The notes below the pieces were generated by a model. The model searched no databases. It saw only the letters and a program-made list of their open reading frames with translations, and was not told where the DNA came from. Shown here in pieces: positions 7,097 through 15,061 of a DNA stretch of 15,566 bases. The translations under genes were made by a program, and so were the position numbers. Origin of the DNA: an uncultured Lachnospiraceae bacterium (GTDB taxonomy: Bacteria > Bacillota > Clostridia > Lachnospirales > Lachnospiraceae). The stretch lies in the NCBI GenBank assembly GCA_910589635.1, contig CAJUTD010000068.1:1229-16794 (forward strand). Reading direction: 5' to 3'. How positions within the stretch are numbered: position 1 is the first letter of the stretch; every line of letters starts with the position of its first letter.

Positions 7097-7905
7097 ATTT
7101 TTTCTCCTGGCTGCAATATGATTTTATGAAATATGCGTTTCTGGCAATTCTCATCATCACGCCGTTGTTCGGTCTGATGGGGACGATGATTGTGAATAGG
7201 AAGATGGCGTTCTTTTCGGATGCCTTGGGCCATAGCGCACTGACGGGAATCGCTGTGGGAGTGGTGCTTGGCGTGAACAATACCAGCATTTCCATGGTAG
7301 TGTTTGCTATCGTGTTTGCCTTACTGTTAAACCTTATCAGCAGTAAGGTTTCATCATCTACAGACACCGTAATCTCAGTGTTTTCTTCTTGTAGTATAGC
7401 CCTGGGCCTTGCTATTTTGTCACAGGGGGGGAATTTCAGCAAATATTCCGGCATACTGGTGGGCGATATTTTAAGTATTACGCCCAGGGAAATTTGGTAT
7501 CTTTTTGTAATTCTGCTGGCCGCGCTGGCATTCTGGTTTTTGGGGTTTAATAAGCTGCTGGCTGTGAGCCTGAATCGGACACTGGCGAGGAGCCTGCACA
7601 TTTCTGCCGGCTGGCTGGAGAATCTTTTTGCCGTGCTGACAGCGTTGATTGTCATGGTCTCTATCAAGTGGATTGGCATTTTGATCATCAATGCGCTTTT
7701 AATCCTTCCGGCAGCGGCGGCGAAGAATATATCGGAGAATATGCGGGAATATCACTTTTTTTCTATTCTATTTTCTGTATTTTCCGGAGTATTAGGGCTG
7801 GTGATTTCGTATTATACCAATGTGGCGACGGGACCGACGATTGCCATTCTGGCATCCGTCATTTATTTTGCAACTTATTGGTGGGGAAGCCATAATAACA
7901 TATAA
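7093..7905 (+). CDS. znuB: Metal (zinc/manganese) ABC transporter permease, ZnuB-like
   Basis: Integral membrane channel of the ABC-3 family (ZnuB/TroC/MntB). It has 270 residues, rich in hydrophobic stretches that suggest about seven to nine membrane helices. The family-typical early region NRKMAFFSDALGHSALTGIA (about residues 36-55) is present, as is the later helix ending IKWIGILIINALLILPAAAA. The ATG overlaps the ATPase stop by four bases (ATGA, 7093-7096), and GGAGGAAGAG lies just upstream. With the preceding two genes this makes a complete importer. A short imperfect hairpin (TCCGG/CCGGA, 7912-7925) follows the stop but lacks a T-run, so it is not called a terminator. Confidence 0.93.
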   Translation: MNFFSWLQYDFMKYAFLAILIITPLFGLMGTMIVNRKMAFFSDALGHSALTGIAVGVVLGVNNTSISMVVFAIVFALLLNLISSKVSSSTDTVISVFSSCSIALGLAILSQGGNFSKYSGILVGDILSITPREIWYLFVILLAALAFWFLGFNKLLAVSLNRTLARSLHISAGWLENLFAVLTALIVMVSIKWIGILIINALLILPAAAAKNISENMREYHFFSILFSVFSGVLGLVISYYTNVATGPTIAILASVIYFATYWWGSHNNI

Positions 7906-7939
7906 TTACAATCCGGTCAGCCGGAATAATCTAGGATTT

Positions 7940-7945
7940 AGGAGG
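7940..7945 (+). promoter_or_regulatory. Ribosome binding site deciding the start of the YtvI-like gene
   Basis: AGGAGG ends two bases before ATG 7948 but eight bases before ATG 7954. The second spacing is the normal one, so translation most likely begins at 7954 rather than 7948. Confidence 0.75.
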
Positions 7946-7953
7946 TAATGAAC

Positions 7954-9075
7954 ATGAAACAGTCTACAAAGTATCTGAAAATACTAGTAAATCTACTGGT
8001 AGCGGCGCTTGTTATTGTATTTCTGTGCGTAATTTTCCCTAAATTGATTACGTTCTTTATGCCGTTTGTGATTGGCTGGATAATTTCCATGATTGCCAAT
8101 CCCTTGGTGCGCTTTTTGGAAAAGAAGCTAAAAATTGTACGCAAACATGGTTCTATGATGATTATCATTGCGGTTCTTGCTGTTGTTATTCTGCTGGGTT
8201 ATCTCGGCGTCAGCAAACTGGTGGCGGAGACTGCGAATCTGATCGAGAATCTGCCTCAAATTTATGAGAACTGGCAGAGTGATTTCCAGGAAATCGGGGA
8301 GAATCTTGAGATTGTCTACAACAGGCTGCCCAGGGACACGCAGGCGCAGATTCAACAGCTGACGTCTAATCTTTCCGGTTATCTGAGTGGGTTGGTGCAG
8401 ACAATCGGGGAGCCCACGGTTGCGGCGACTGGAAATTTTGTAAAAAATGTGCCCGGCGCATTGATTTCTGTGATTATGTGTATTCTTTCGGCTTACTTTT
8501 TTACAGCGGAACGCCATGAGATATTGCGAGGGTTGAGAAAATATGTGCCTGGTGAAATATGGGACAAGGTATCTTCGGTCATCGCGGAATTGAAACGTGT
8601 AGTAGGCGGTTATTTCAAAGCACAGTTTAAGATTATGGTCGTAGTCTATGTGATTTTACTGGTTGGGCTGTTGATTATGCGGGTAGGCTATTCGCCGCTG
8701 GTAGCATTCCTGGTGGCATTTTTGGACGCGTTGCCTTTCTTTGGCACCGGTACGGTGTTGATTCCCTGGGCAGTTATCAAATTATTGTCTGCGGATTACG
8801 AGATAGCGGTCGGGCTTGTTATTCTTTACGCCGTTACCCAGATTGTGCGCCAGGTAATTCAGCCGAAGATTGTCGGCGATACGATCGGTATGAACCCTTT
8901 GGCAACGTTAATTTTTATGTATATCGGTTATAAGATCAGCAGCGTGATTGGCATGATTATAGCTGTGCCGGTGGGAATGATTCTGATTAATCTCTACCAG
9001 ACGGGTGTTTTTGACAATCAAATCCGCTGCGTACGGGAACTGGTAGCGGATATCAACAAGTTCCGAAAATTATAA
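7954..9075 (+). CDS. ytvI: AI-2E family transporter, YtvI-like membrane protein
   Basis: Member of the AI-2E/PerM (DUF20) membrane protein family, closest in look to the YtvI group found in spore formers; substrate unknown. It has 373 residues from ATG 7954. Two hydrophobic segments near the N-terminus (about 9-30 and 31-48) and one at 67-86 precede a soluble helical stretch (about 90-165). Then come a helix at 166-183 and a C-terminal cluster of membrane segments. Family-typical motifs are FLDALPFFGTGTVLIPWAV (256-274) and IVRQVIQPKIVGDTIGMNPL (297-316). It lies 48 bases after the permease gene, could be read through from the importer operon, and is followed by a gene with its own promoter. 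The YtvI assignment within the family is less sure than the family itself. Confidence 0.85.
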   Translation: MKQSTKYLKILVNLLVAALVIVFLCVIFPKLITFFMPFVIGWIISMIANPLVRFLEKKLKIVRKHGSMMIIIAVLAVVILLGYLGVSKLVAETANLIENLPQIYENWQSDFQEIGENLEIVYNRLPRDTQAQIQQLTSNLSGYLSGLVQTIGEPTVAATGNFVKNVPGALISVIMCILSAYFFTAERHEILRGLRKYVPGEIWDKVSSVIAELKRVVGGYFKAQFKIMVVVYVILLVGLLIMRVGYSPLVAFLVAFLDALPFFGTGTVLIPWAVIKLLSADYEIAVGLVILYAVTQIVRQVIQPKIVGDTIGMNPLATLIFMYIGYKISSVIGMIIAVPVGMILINLYQTGVFDNQIRCVRELVADINKFRKL

Positions 9076-9189
9076 TGGTACATAGCTCAGAGAGAGCATG
9101 ACGCCTTGAAAGGATTTATGTCGATTATTGTGGTAATATCTACCATATTTCTGGCGTTTATTTCGTAAAAATTGTACAAAGAGAACAAC

Positions 9190-9218
9190 TTGTAATGAGG
9201 GGGAAATAAGTATAAAAT
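9190..9218 (+). promoter_or_regulatory. Candidate sigma-A promoter of the sensor/GGDEF gene
   Basis: TTGTAA (9190-9195) and TAAAAT (9213-9218) are 17 bases apart, in the 175-base gap after the YtvI-like gene. The start codon follows 32 bases later with AGGAAAGG as ribosome binding site. The same gap holds an inverted repeat TGGTA/TACCA (9131-9145) and the palindrome TTGTACAA (9172-9179), either of which might be regulatory; no strong terminator is visible there. Confidence 0.45.
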
Positions 9219-9250
9219 AAAAGTAATATAGCTAGGAAAGGATTGCTGCA

Positions 9251-11605
9251 ATGAGGGAGTATCAGAAGAAACGATATACAATTGCAATTATGTTGGGCGA
9301 TATGCAGTCTGACTACTCCGGGGAGCTTCTAAGGGGTTTTTATACTTGTGCGCAAAAAGAAGATGTCAATATTGTATTTCTGATGGGACCTCGTATCCCG
9401 CAGTATTGTATGGATGTGTTCGCTATGGATTCGGAGGGGGATTACAGTTATCAGTTTGATACTGTCTATGCCTATGCGCATTTTACGAAGCCGGATGCAT
9501 TAATTATTACCTATGCGGCGCTTGCATATTATCAGACTAGAGAGGAGAAGGAAGCGTTTCTCAACCAATATGCGGATATTCCGTATCTTTTAATTGGAGA
9601 AAAGCTGGACGGTTATCCTGCTCCTTCTATGATGTCGGACAATTATAAAGGTATGTGCGCCTGCATTGAGCATTTAGTAGTAGATCACGGATATCGTAAG
9701 ATTGCTTTCCTGAGCGGGCCTAAGACCAATATGGATGCTGTCGAGAGATTAAAGGCTTATTGTGATGTGATGGAAGAACATCATCTGCCGGTGAGTAATA
9801 CGATGATTGCCTATGGGGATTATTCGGTACATGTAAAGAAACAGGTGAAGTATCTTCTGGACAACAACCAGGGTCTTGAGGCCATTGTCTGCGCTAACGA
9901 TAATATGGCCAAATGTTGTTATCAGGTATGTTCGGCGCGCAGCCTCAGAGTGGGCAAGGATATAGCTATTACCGGGTTTGACGATGTGGAACTGGCGAGG
10001 ACGATGGATCCGCTTCTTACGAGTGTATCCCAGAATGGTTTTCAGTTCAGTTATGCAGCTCTCAGAAACGCCATTATTTTGTGTGAGCGGCGGGTAATGT
10101 TTGAACAGCGGCTGCCGGTGGACTTACATATCAGGGAATCCTGCGGATGTGACTATGGAAAGAAAAAGTCCCTTATATTTGCAGACCGCACAGAAAAAGA
10201 ACAATATATCATTAAGGCGATGCGGATTATTTCCACGGAATTGCTATCTTCCGTTCCCTATCAGGAAGAGCGCAATCACTACTCTGGATTGATTCTTGAT
10301 TATTTTAATCATATATATAAGACAATTTGCTGCCAGAATGGAGAAGGGGTTAATCTGGAATATTTGATGGATATTTTGCAAGAACTTACGGATTATGACC
10401 ATATGTCTATCTCCTTGCTGTTAGAGAATCTGACGAATCTTATTCAGGTGCTTATTGCCAATGCAAAGAATGCTCAGGAGCAGGAACAGCTTACGATGGT
10501 GTTGGATACGACACGGCAGTATATTCATTTTGCGAATGTCTCCAAACTGGAGGAGGAAGTCATAGATTCCAACCGCAAGAACTGGTTTGTACCTACGCTG
10601 GTGCAGGATTTGACTGGCATTGCGACAGAAGATGGCTTTACGAAAGCGCTGATCTACATCATGAAACGTTTCCGCACGATGCAGATAAAAAGCTGTTATA
10701 TTTATCTGTATGATAAACCAATTATCCATAAAAGCGGCATGGCTCCTGATTTTCCAGAGAAAATATATCTCTGTGCCTGGTTTCTGGGAGAAGAAATGGT
10801 CTGTTATGAAAAGGAAGAACGTCCATGCGTGACAATGAAGAATGGTTTTACTTCATTTATCAGTTCACAAAATCCTATGGCGCTGACAGCCGTCGTGCTT
10901 TTCTCGGGAGACAAGCAGTACGGCATGATGCTTTGTGAAGCAGCTCAGGAGGACATTCCTTTCTTGCAGCTTTGCAGCTTGCAGGTAGGACCGCTGCTGC
11001 GTTTCTTAGAGCTTAACCAGATGGAGCGGGAGTCGCAGAAAGAATTGCAGAAAAGTTTGCGTACGATTCAAGAGCAGAATGATATATTAAGTTTTGTCTC
11101 AGAGTATGACGAGTTGACGCAGCTTTTGAATCGTCAGGGCTTCATGGAGCGTTCTATCCGTTGCTGCCAGCAGGGGGAAGGGAAGAAAGCGTTTCTCATT
11201 TTTGGTGATTTAGATCACCTTAAGGAAATAAATGACTGTTATGGGCATGCGGCTGGGGATTTTGCCATCCGCGGCGTGTCGAACCAGCTTCGGGAAATCT
11301 TGCCGGCAGATGCGATTACGGCGCGTATTGGAGGGGATGAGTTTATCTCCCTGGTATTTTCAGAGAGAGAAGATTTTAAACGTGCGGCCATGGAAGATTT
11401 ACGTGTTGTCAGCGAACGTTTTAACCGTTTGAGTAAGAAGCCTTATTATGTGGAAATTTCCATTGGCATTTATGAATTTCAGTGCAGCCGGGATACAGAC
11501 CTCAATGAACTGATACAGAAATCGGATGAGCTCTTGTACCAGGCGAAGGTCAAGCGTAGGAAGAGCGTGAAAAAGGATATGAAAGATTTTGCAAGTATTT
11601 CATAG
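9251..11605 (+). CDS. LacI-type sensor domain fused to GGDEF diguanylate cyclase
   Basis: Predicted signalling enzyme making cyclic di-GMP from GTP. It has 784 residues. Residues about 8-300 form a periplasmic-binding-protein-like (LacI/GalR effector) domain: KRYTIAIMLGDMQSDYSGEL at the start, HGYRKIAFLSGP, a CANDNMA segment, ITGFDDVELA, and a closing SCGC (297-300). There is no helix-turn-helix, signal peptide or membrane helix, so the sensor should read a cytoplasmic ligand. A middle region (about 310-580) that I do not recognise is followed by a coiled coil (about 585-615) and a GGDEF domain (about 616-780) starting at YDELTQLLNR. The active-site motif is intact, RIGGDEF with GGDEF at 694-698, but the usual RxxD inhibitory site upstream reads PADA, so product feedback is probably absent. 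No EAL domain is present. The ligand is unknown. Confidence 0.88.
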   Translation: MREYQKKRYTIAIMLGDMQSDYSGELLRGFYTCAQKEDVNIVFLMGPRIPQYCMDVFAMDSEGDYSYQFDTVYAYAHFTKPDALIITYAALAYYQTREEKEAFLNQYADIPYLLIGEKLDGYPAPSMMSDNYKGMCACIEHLVVDHGYRKIAFLSGPKTNMDAVERLKAYCDVMEEHHLPVSNTMIAYGDYSVHVKKQVKYLLDNNQGLEAIVCANDNMAKCCYQVCSARSLRVGKDIAITGFDDVELARTMDPLLTSVSQNGFQFSYAALRNAIILCERRVMFEQRLPVDLHIRESCGCDYGKKKSLIFADRTEKEQYIIKAMRIISTELLSSVPYQEERNHYSGLILDYFNHIYKTICCQNGEGVNLEYLMDILQELTDYDHMSISLLLENLTNLIQVLIANAKNAQEQEQLTMVLDTTRQYIHFANVSKLEEEVIDSNRKNWFVPTLVQDLTGIATEDGFTKALIYIMKRFRTMQIKSCYIYLYDKPIIHKSGMAPDFPEKIYLCAWFLGEEMVCYEKEERPCVTMKNGFTSFISSQNPMALTAVVLFSGDKQYGMMLCEAAQEDIPFLQLCSLQVGPLLRFLELNQMERESQKELQKSLRTIQEQNDILSFVSEYDELTQLLNRQGFMERSIRCCQQGEGKKAFLIFGDLDHLKEINDCYGHAAGDFAIRGVSNQLREILPADAITARIGGDEFISLVFSEREDFKRAAMEDLRVVSERFNRLSKKPYYVEISIGIYEFQCSRDTDLNELIQKSDELLYQAKVKRRKSVKKDMKDFASIS

Positions 11606-11632
11606 GATAAAGCAAAAGAGCTTTAGAAAAAG

Positions 11633-11669
11633 AAAAACGACCCACAAAATGCTGTGCGGCCGTTTTTTT
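11633..11669. terminator. Bidirectional intrinsic terminator between convergent genes
   Basis: AAAAACGACCCAC (11633-11645) pairs with GTGCGGCCG plus a run of seven T (11654-11669), with one bulge and one mismatch. The T-run serves the plus-strand sensor/GGDEF gene and the A-run on the other side serves the minus-strand flippase gene. It lies 27 bases past one stop and about 40 bases past the other. Confidence 0.8.
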
Positions 11670-11708
11670 CATGTTTATTGCTGATTGTTATATCTGCGGT
11701 AAATGATT

Positions 11709-13163
11709 TTATTTGTGTAATGTTTTCGTAATTGTGCCGGAGCGGATCAGCAGCATTAGCAGCGCGCCGCCTGCCATGCAGATCTGGCTTAGCAGCGTTC
11801 CCCATAGGTAACCCTTGATACCCGCAAGGGGAATCACGAACAGCACAAACGCGATGCGGATGCCAAGTCCCATGATGTTCAGGAGGAAGGTGGAGGTCGT
11901 CTTACCAAGCCCATTTAAAATACTGTGCAGCGTTGTGGATAGATAGAGGAAAGGACAAATCCAACCCAGGATTACGATAAAGGTCCCGGCAAGCTCATTG
12001 GAAAACAATATCAAACCTATCCATTTCCCGAAAATCAGGAAGAATGCGGTACAGAGGAATCCCAAAAGGAGGCAGTAGAGACAAGTTTTCTTGACAGTAT
12101 TGATGATGTAGCGCCTTTCCTGCTTTTCCTGTGCTTCCGCAATCAGAGGCAGAAGCATGACAGAGACGGAGTTTGTCAGTACAGATGGGAACAGAACCAT
12201 GGGCAGCGCCATTCCGGTTAGGATGCCGTATACGCTTAACGCTTCGGAGGCTGAATAGCCGTATAGCCTGAGTTGTCCCGGGAGCATTACGGCTTCCATG
12301 CTCTGTAAAAGATTTACCATCACCCGGTTTGCTGTCAAAGGCAGGGAGAGGAAAAAAATCTGTTCCATTGCCTGCATTTTGCTGCCGCGGCTTTTTTTCA
12401 GGCGTACAAAGCTCATGGAAAACAGCATGGCAGCAGCTTCCCCGGCAACTAGTCCCCAGACCACGAGATTGAGAGAAATGGCGTGATATTTTTCCATAGA
12501 GATTTCAAAGAACAGCCAAACGCCTGCCACGCGGACAATTTGTTCTAACAATTGGGAGACGGCGGGCACGGAAGTTTTTTTCAAACCATAAAAATATCCG
12601 TTGATACAGGAGTGGACAGCTCCAAAAGGGATTGAAAGCGCAATAATCTGTAAGAGAGAGGCGCATCGCGGTTCCTCCAGAAAGTGCACGGCAATCGGCT
12701 CGGCAAATTGGTAGAGGAAATAAGTACATAGGAAGGAAAGGGACAAAGAGAGGATTAACCCGGCGCCCAGGTAACAGCTTTCGTTGCAGTAATCATTTCC
12801 GGCGTATCTGTGTAAGCCTAAGCGTCCCCTGCCGGCGGGAGCTTGGCAGCTGTTTTTGCGGCTGAACCTGCCGATAGGCGTCCGCCCGTTCCCGCCGGAA
12901 GACCTGCGGCTGCCCGGGGCGCCAGCTACTGCGGCCTGTGCAACAAAGCGTGAGATAGCTGTCTGTATGGCGGAGGAAGTCAGGGAAATTGTGAGAACAT
13001 AGATAGGCACGGTAAGCTGGTAAATGCCCATTCCCTCGGCACCAATCTTCTGCGAGAGGAATATTCTATAGAAAAAGCCGATGACCCGGGAGAGTATCCC
13101 GGCGAGCGTTAAGAGCATTGTGCCTGCGATCAGCGGATGCTTGCGTAGAGAGTCAGAATTCAT
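11709..13163 (-). CDS. SpoVB/MurJ-like polysaccharide flippase (MOP superfamily)
   Basis: Integral membrane protein of the oligosaccharidyl-lipid/polysaccharide exporter family, probably moving a lipid-linked cell-wall or spore-cortex precursor across the membrane. It has 484 residues from ATG 13163. I prefer this to TTG 13175 because GGGAG (13169-13173 on the minus strand) sits five bases before the ATG and overlaps the TTG. The N-terminus is typical: LIAGTMLLTLAGILSRVIGF, then FYRIFLSQKIGAEGMGIYQL and the helix with TSSAIQTAISRFVA. Later segments such as NGYFYGLKKTSVPAVSQLLE and LNGLGKTTSTFLLN also fit. Residues about 78-128 form an unusual Gly/Arg/Ser/Cys-rich stretch where relatives have a short loop (see separate entry). 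It is transcribed away from the isc operon. SpoVB, MurJ or another subgroup cannot be separated here. Confidence 0.85.
   Translation of the reverse strand: MNSDSLRKHPLIAGTMLLTLAGILSRVIGFFYRIFLSQKIGAEGMGIYQLTVPIYVLTISLTSSAIQTAISRFVAQAAVAGAPGSRRSSGGNGRTPIGRFSRKNSCQAPAGRGRLGLHRYAGNDYCNESCYLGAGLILSLSLSFLCTYFLYQFAEPIAVHFLEEPRCASLLQIIALSIPFGAVHSCINGYFYGLKKTSVPAVSQLLEQIVRVAGVWLFFEISMEKYHAISLNLVVWGLVAGEAAAMLFSMSFVRLKKSRGSKMQAMEQIFFLSLPLTANRVMVNLLQSMEAVMLPGQLRLYGYSASEALSVYGILTGMALPMVLFPSVLTNSVSVMLLPLIAEAQEKQERRYIINTVKKTCLYCLLLGFLCTAFFLIFGKWIGLILFSNELAGTFIVILGWICPFLYLSTTLHSILNGLGKTTSTFLLNIMGLGIRIAFVLFVIPLAGIKGYLWGTLLSQICMAGGALLMLLIRSGTITKTLHK
12780..12932 (-). repeat. GC-rich insertion with inverted repeat inside the flippase gene
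   Basis: This stretch encodes residues about 78-128 of the flippase, rich in Gly, Arg and Ser and with several Cys. It is visibly more GC-rich than the flanking coding DNA. It contains a perfect 9-base inverted repeat, CCGGCGGGA (12832-12840) and TCCCGCCGG (12890-12898), with smaller stems between, and a related TTCCGGCG at 12797-12804. The reading frame stays open throughout. An in-frame palindromic insertion is an inference; a hypervariable loop or sequence error is possible. Confidence 0.4.
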
Positions 13164-13168
13164 AAATA

Positions 13169-13173
13169 CTCCC
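13169..13173 (-). promoter_or_regulatory. Ribosome binding site deciding the flippase start
   Basis: GGGAG on the minus strand lies five bases before ATG 13163 and overlaps the alternative TTG at 13175, which makes the TTG unlikely. Confidence 0.6.
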
Positions 13174-13280
13174 AAATAATCAAAAGAGTTATATAAAACA
13201 TATGTTAAAAAAACGGTTACTATTCACAGTCACATAAAAATCAGCAAACAGAAAATCTCTATCATGTATAAAAAATCAAC

Positions 13281-13309
13281 TTGACAGCAGAATAAAACCA
13301 TGATACTAT
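13281..13309 (+). promoter_or_regulatory. Sigma-A promoter of the isc operon
   Basis: A consensus -35 TTGACA (13281-13286) is separated by 17 bases from TACTAT (13304-13309). Transcription should begin near 13316, giving a leader of about 60 bases before the iscR TTG. It is the strongest promoter match in the window, within the 212-base divergent gap between the flippase and iscR. No comparably clear promoter was seen for the flippase on the other strand. Confidence 0.85.
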
Positions 13310-13323
13310 GCGTTTGTAATAAA

Positions 13324-13344
13324 ATCCGACTAAAATACTCGGAT
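13324..13344 (+). promoter_or_regulatory. IscR/Rrf2-type operator
   Basis: The inverted repeat ATCCGA (13324-13329) and TCGGAT (13339-13344) flanks the 9-base AT-rich centre CTAAAATAC. The core CCGACTAAAATA and TCGG agrees well with the type 1 IscR motif known from E. coli (YYGACTRWWWYAGTCRR). It lies just past the expected transcription start, so bound IscR would block the polymerase; autoregulation is inferred. Confidence 0.75.
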
Positions 13345-13375
13345 ATTGAGCGGGCAGCAGATGGAAGGTGGAAAT

Positions 13376-13804
13376 TTGAAATTATCTACAAAGGGAAGAT
13401 ATGGGTTGAGGGCTTTTATTGATCTTGCCGTCTGTGGAGAGAGCCAGCCGGTGTCTTTGACAACGATTGCGCAGAGGCAGGAAATTTCTGTCAGTTATCT
13501 GGAACAGCTTATGGCAAAGTTAAAAAAAGCGGGACTTGTTAAAAGCGTCCGGGGAGTCAACGGCGGTTACAGTATTGCCAGAGCGGCAGACGAGATTTCT
13601 GTTGGGGATGTGCTGAGAGCGTTGGAGGGCGATTTGACCCCGGTGGAGTGCGCGGGGATTGACAATGATGAAGCTACGCATTGTAACGGTTCCTCACAGT
13701 GTGTAAGTAAAATTGTCTGGAAGCGGATCAATGACAGTATCAATGATACCGTGGACAGTATTTATATCGGTGAGCTCGTGCGAGAGAGCAAAACAATTCA
13801 ATAG
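13376..13804 (+). CDS. iscR: Rrf2 family transcriptional regulator IscR
   Basis: Winged-helix regulator that carries an Fe-S cluster and controls iron-sulfur cluster assembly genes. I choose TTG 13376 (142 residues), which gives the canonical start MKLSTKGRYGLRAFIDLAV and has GGAAGG (13363-13368) upstream; ATG 13361 would add five residues, and TTG 13346 overlaps the edge of the operator. The DNA-binding part includes ISVSYLEQLMAKLKKAGLV (37-55) and the wing RGVNGGYSIAR (59-69). Three cysteines, Cys92, Cys103 and Cys109, are placed like the cluster ligands of E. coli IscR (92, 98, 104), though the first spacing is ten residues instead of five. iscS starts 15 bases downstream. It probably represses its own operon through the operator at 13324-13344. 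Confidence 0.92.
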   Translation: MKLSTKGRYGLRAFIDLAVCGESQPVSLTTIAQRQEISVSYLEQLMAKLKKAGLVKSVRGVNGGYSIARAADEISVGDVLRALEGDLTPVECAGIDNDEATHCNGSSQCVSKIVWKRINDSINDTVDSIYIGELVRESKTIQ

Positions 13805-13819
13805 CAGAGGTGTAAGAAT

Positions 13820-14998
13820 ATGGAGAAAATGATATATCTGGATAATGCGGCGACGACCAGGACGTCACCGGAGGTTGTGGAGGCGATGCTTCCTTATTTC
13901 AGCGAATTATATGGAAACGCTTCTACCGTATATGAGTTCGGGGCAAAGAGTAAAGAGGCGGTTACTGAGGCGAGGGAGATAATTGCGCGCGCGATAGGGG
14001 CCAAGGACAATGAAATTTATTTTACCGCAGGCGGCAGCGAGTCAGATAACTGGGCGTTGAAGGCCACAGCCGAGGCATATAAGGACAAAGGGAAACACGT
14101 CATCACCAGCAAGATTGAGCACCATGCAATTCTTCATACCTGTGAGTGGCTGGAGAAGAACGGATTTGAAGTTACTTATCTCGATGTGGATGAGTTTGGC
14201 GTGGTGAAGCTGGAGGAATTAAAGAAAGCTATCCGCCCTGACACTATACTCATTTCCATCATGTTTGCCAATAATGAGATTGGCACGATTGAGCCGGTGG
14301 CGGAGATTGGTAAAATCGCCAGGGAGCATGGCGTATTGTTCCACACAGACGCTGTCCAGGCGTTTGGACAGGTGCCTATCAACGTAGATGAGCTGAATAT
14401 CGATATGCTGAGCAGCAGCGGCCACAAATTAAACGGTCCCAAGGGAATCGGTTTTCTCTACATCCGCAAAGGTGTAAAAATCCGCTCCTTCCTGCACGGA
14501 GGGGCGCAGGAAAGGAAACGCCGCGCGGGCACAGAAAATGTTCCGGGAATCGTAGGCTTTGGCAAGGCCACGGAGCTTGCCCTCTCTACTATGGCAGAAC
14601 GCACGGATAAAGAGCGCAAGCTCAGGGATTATCTGATGGAACGTGTACTCAAGGAGATTCCCTTTACCCGGGTTAATGGGGATAGGACGAATCGCCTGCC
14701 CAACAATGTGAATCTGTGTTTCCAGTTTGTGGAGGGGGAATCCCTGCTAATTATGCTGGATATGAAAGGTATCTGCGGTTCTTCCGGTTCCGCCTGCACA
14801 TCGGGGTCTCTTGACCCATCCCATGTGCTGCTTGCGATCGGACTTCCACATGAGATTGCCCATGGCTCCCTGCGCTTAACGCTTGGGGCAGACACTACGT
14901 TAGAAGATATTGATTATACGGTGGATGCAATCAAAGAGATTGTCACCCAACTGCGGGAAATGTCCCCTTTGTATGAGGACTATATGAAAAAGAACTAA
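13820..14998 (+). CDS. iscS: Cysteine desulfurase IscS/NifS family
   Basis: Pyridoxal-phosphate enzyme that takes sulfur from L-cysteine, forming alanine and an enzyme persulfide that feeds Fe-S cluster assembly and tRNA thiolation. It has 392 residues. The N-terminus YLDNAATTRTSPEVVEAMLP is typical, the cofactor lysine is Lys203 in SSGHKLNGPKG, and the catalytic cysteine is Cys326 on the mobile loop GSSGSACTSGSLDPSHVL, which marks a group I desulfurase. A family-typical IEHHAIL segment (near residue 100) and HTDAVQAFGQ are also present. The start ATG follows AGAGGTG closely, 15 bases after iscR. The gene lies between the regulator and the scaffold gene in one operon. IscS and NifS names are both used for such Firmicute proteins. 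Confidence 0.95.
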   Translation: MEKMIYLDNAATTRTSPEVVEAMLPYFSELYGNASTVYEFGAKSKEAVTEAREIIARAIGAKDNEIYFTAGGSESDNWALKATAEAYKDKGKHVITSKIEHHAILHTCEWLEKNGFEVTYLDVDEFGVVKLEELKKAIRPDTILISIMFANNEIGTIEPVAEIGKIAREHGVLFHTDAVQAFGQVPINVDELNIDMLSSSGHKLNGPKGIGFLYIRKGVKIRSFLHGGAQERKRRAGTENVPGIVGFGKATELALSTMAERTDKERKLRDYLMERVLKEIPFTRVNGDRTNRLPNNVNLCFQFVEGESLLIMLDMKGICGSSGSACTSGSLDPSHVLLAIGLPHEIAHGSLRLTLGADTTLEDIDYTVDAIKEIVTQLREMSPLYEDYMKKN

Positions 14999-15061
14999 TC
15001 AAGAACCCGTAGAAATCTTTCAATTGAAATAAGATACGCAGTTATAAATGGAGGAAGACAA

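Noticed and set aside
9131..9145. Inverted repeat TGGTA-ATATC-TACCA after the YtvI-like gene, as a terminator
   Set aside because: The stem is only five pairs and AT-rich, with no T-run after it. It could be an operator but nothing supports that further.
13197..13206. Palindrome AACATATGTT upstream of the flippase gene
   Set aside because: Short AT-rich palindromes are expected by chance in such a gap, and no second copy was seen.
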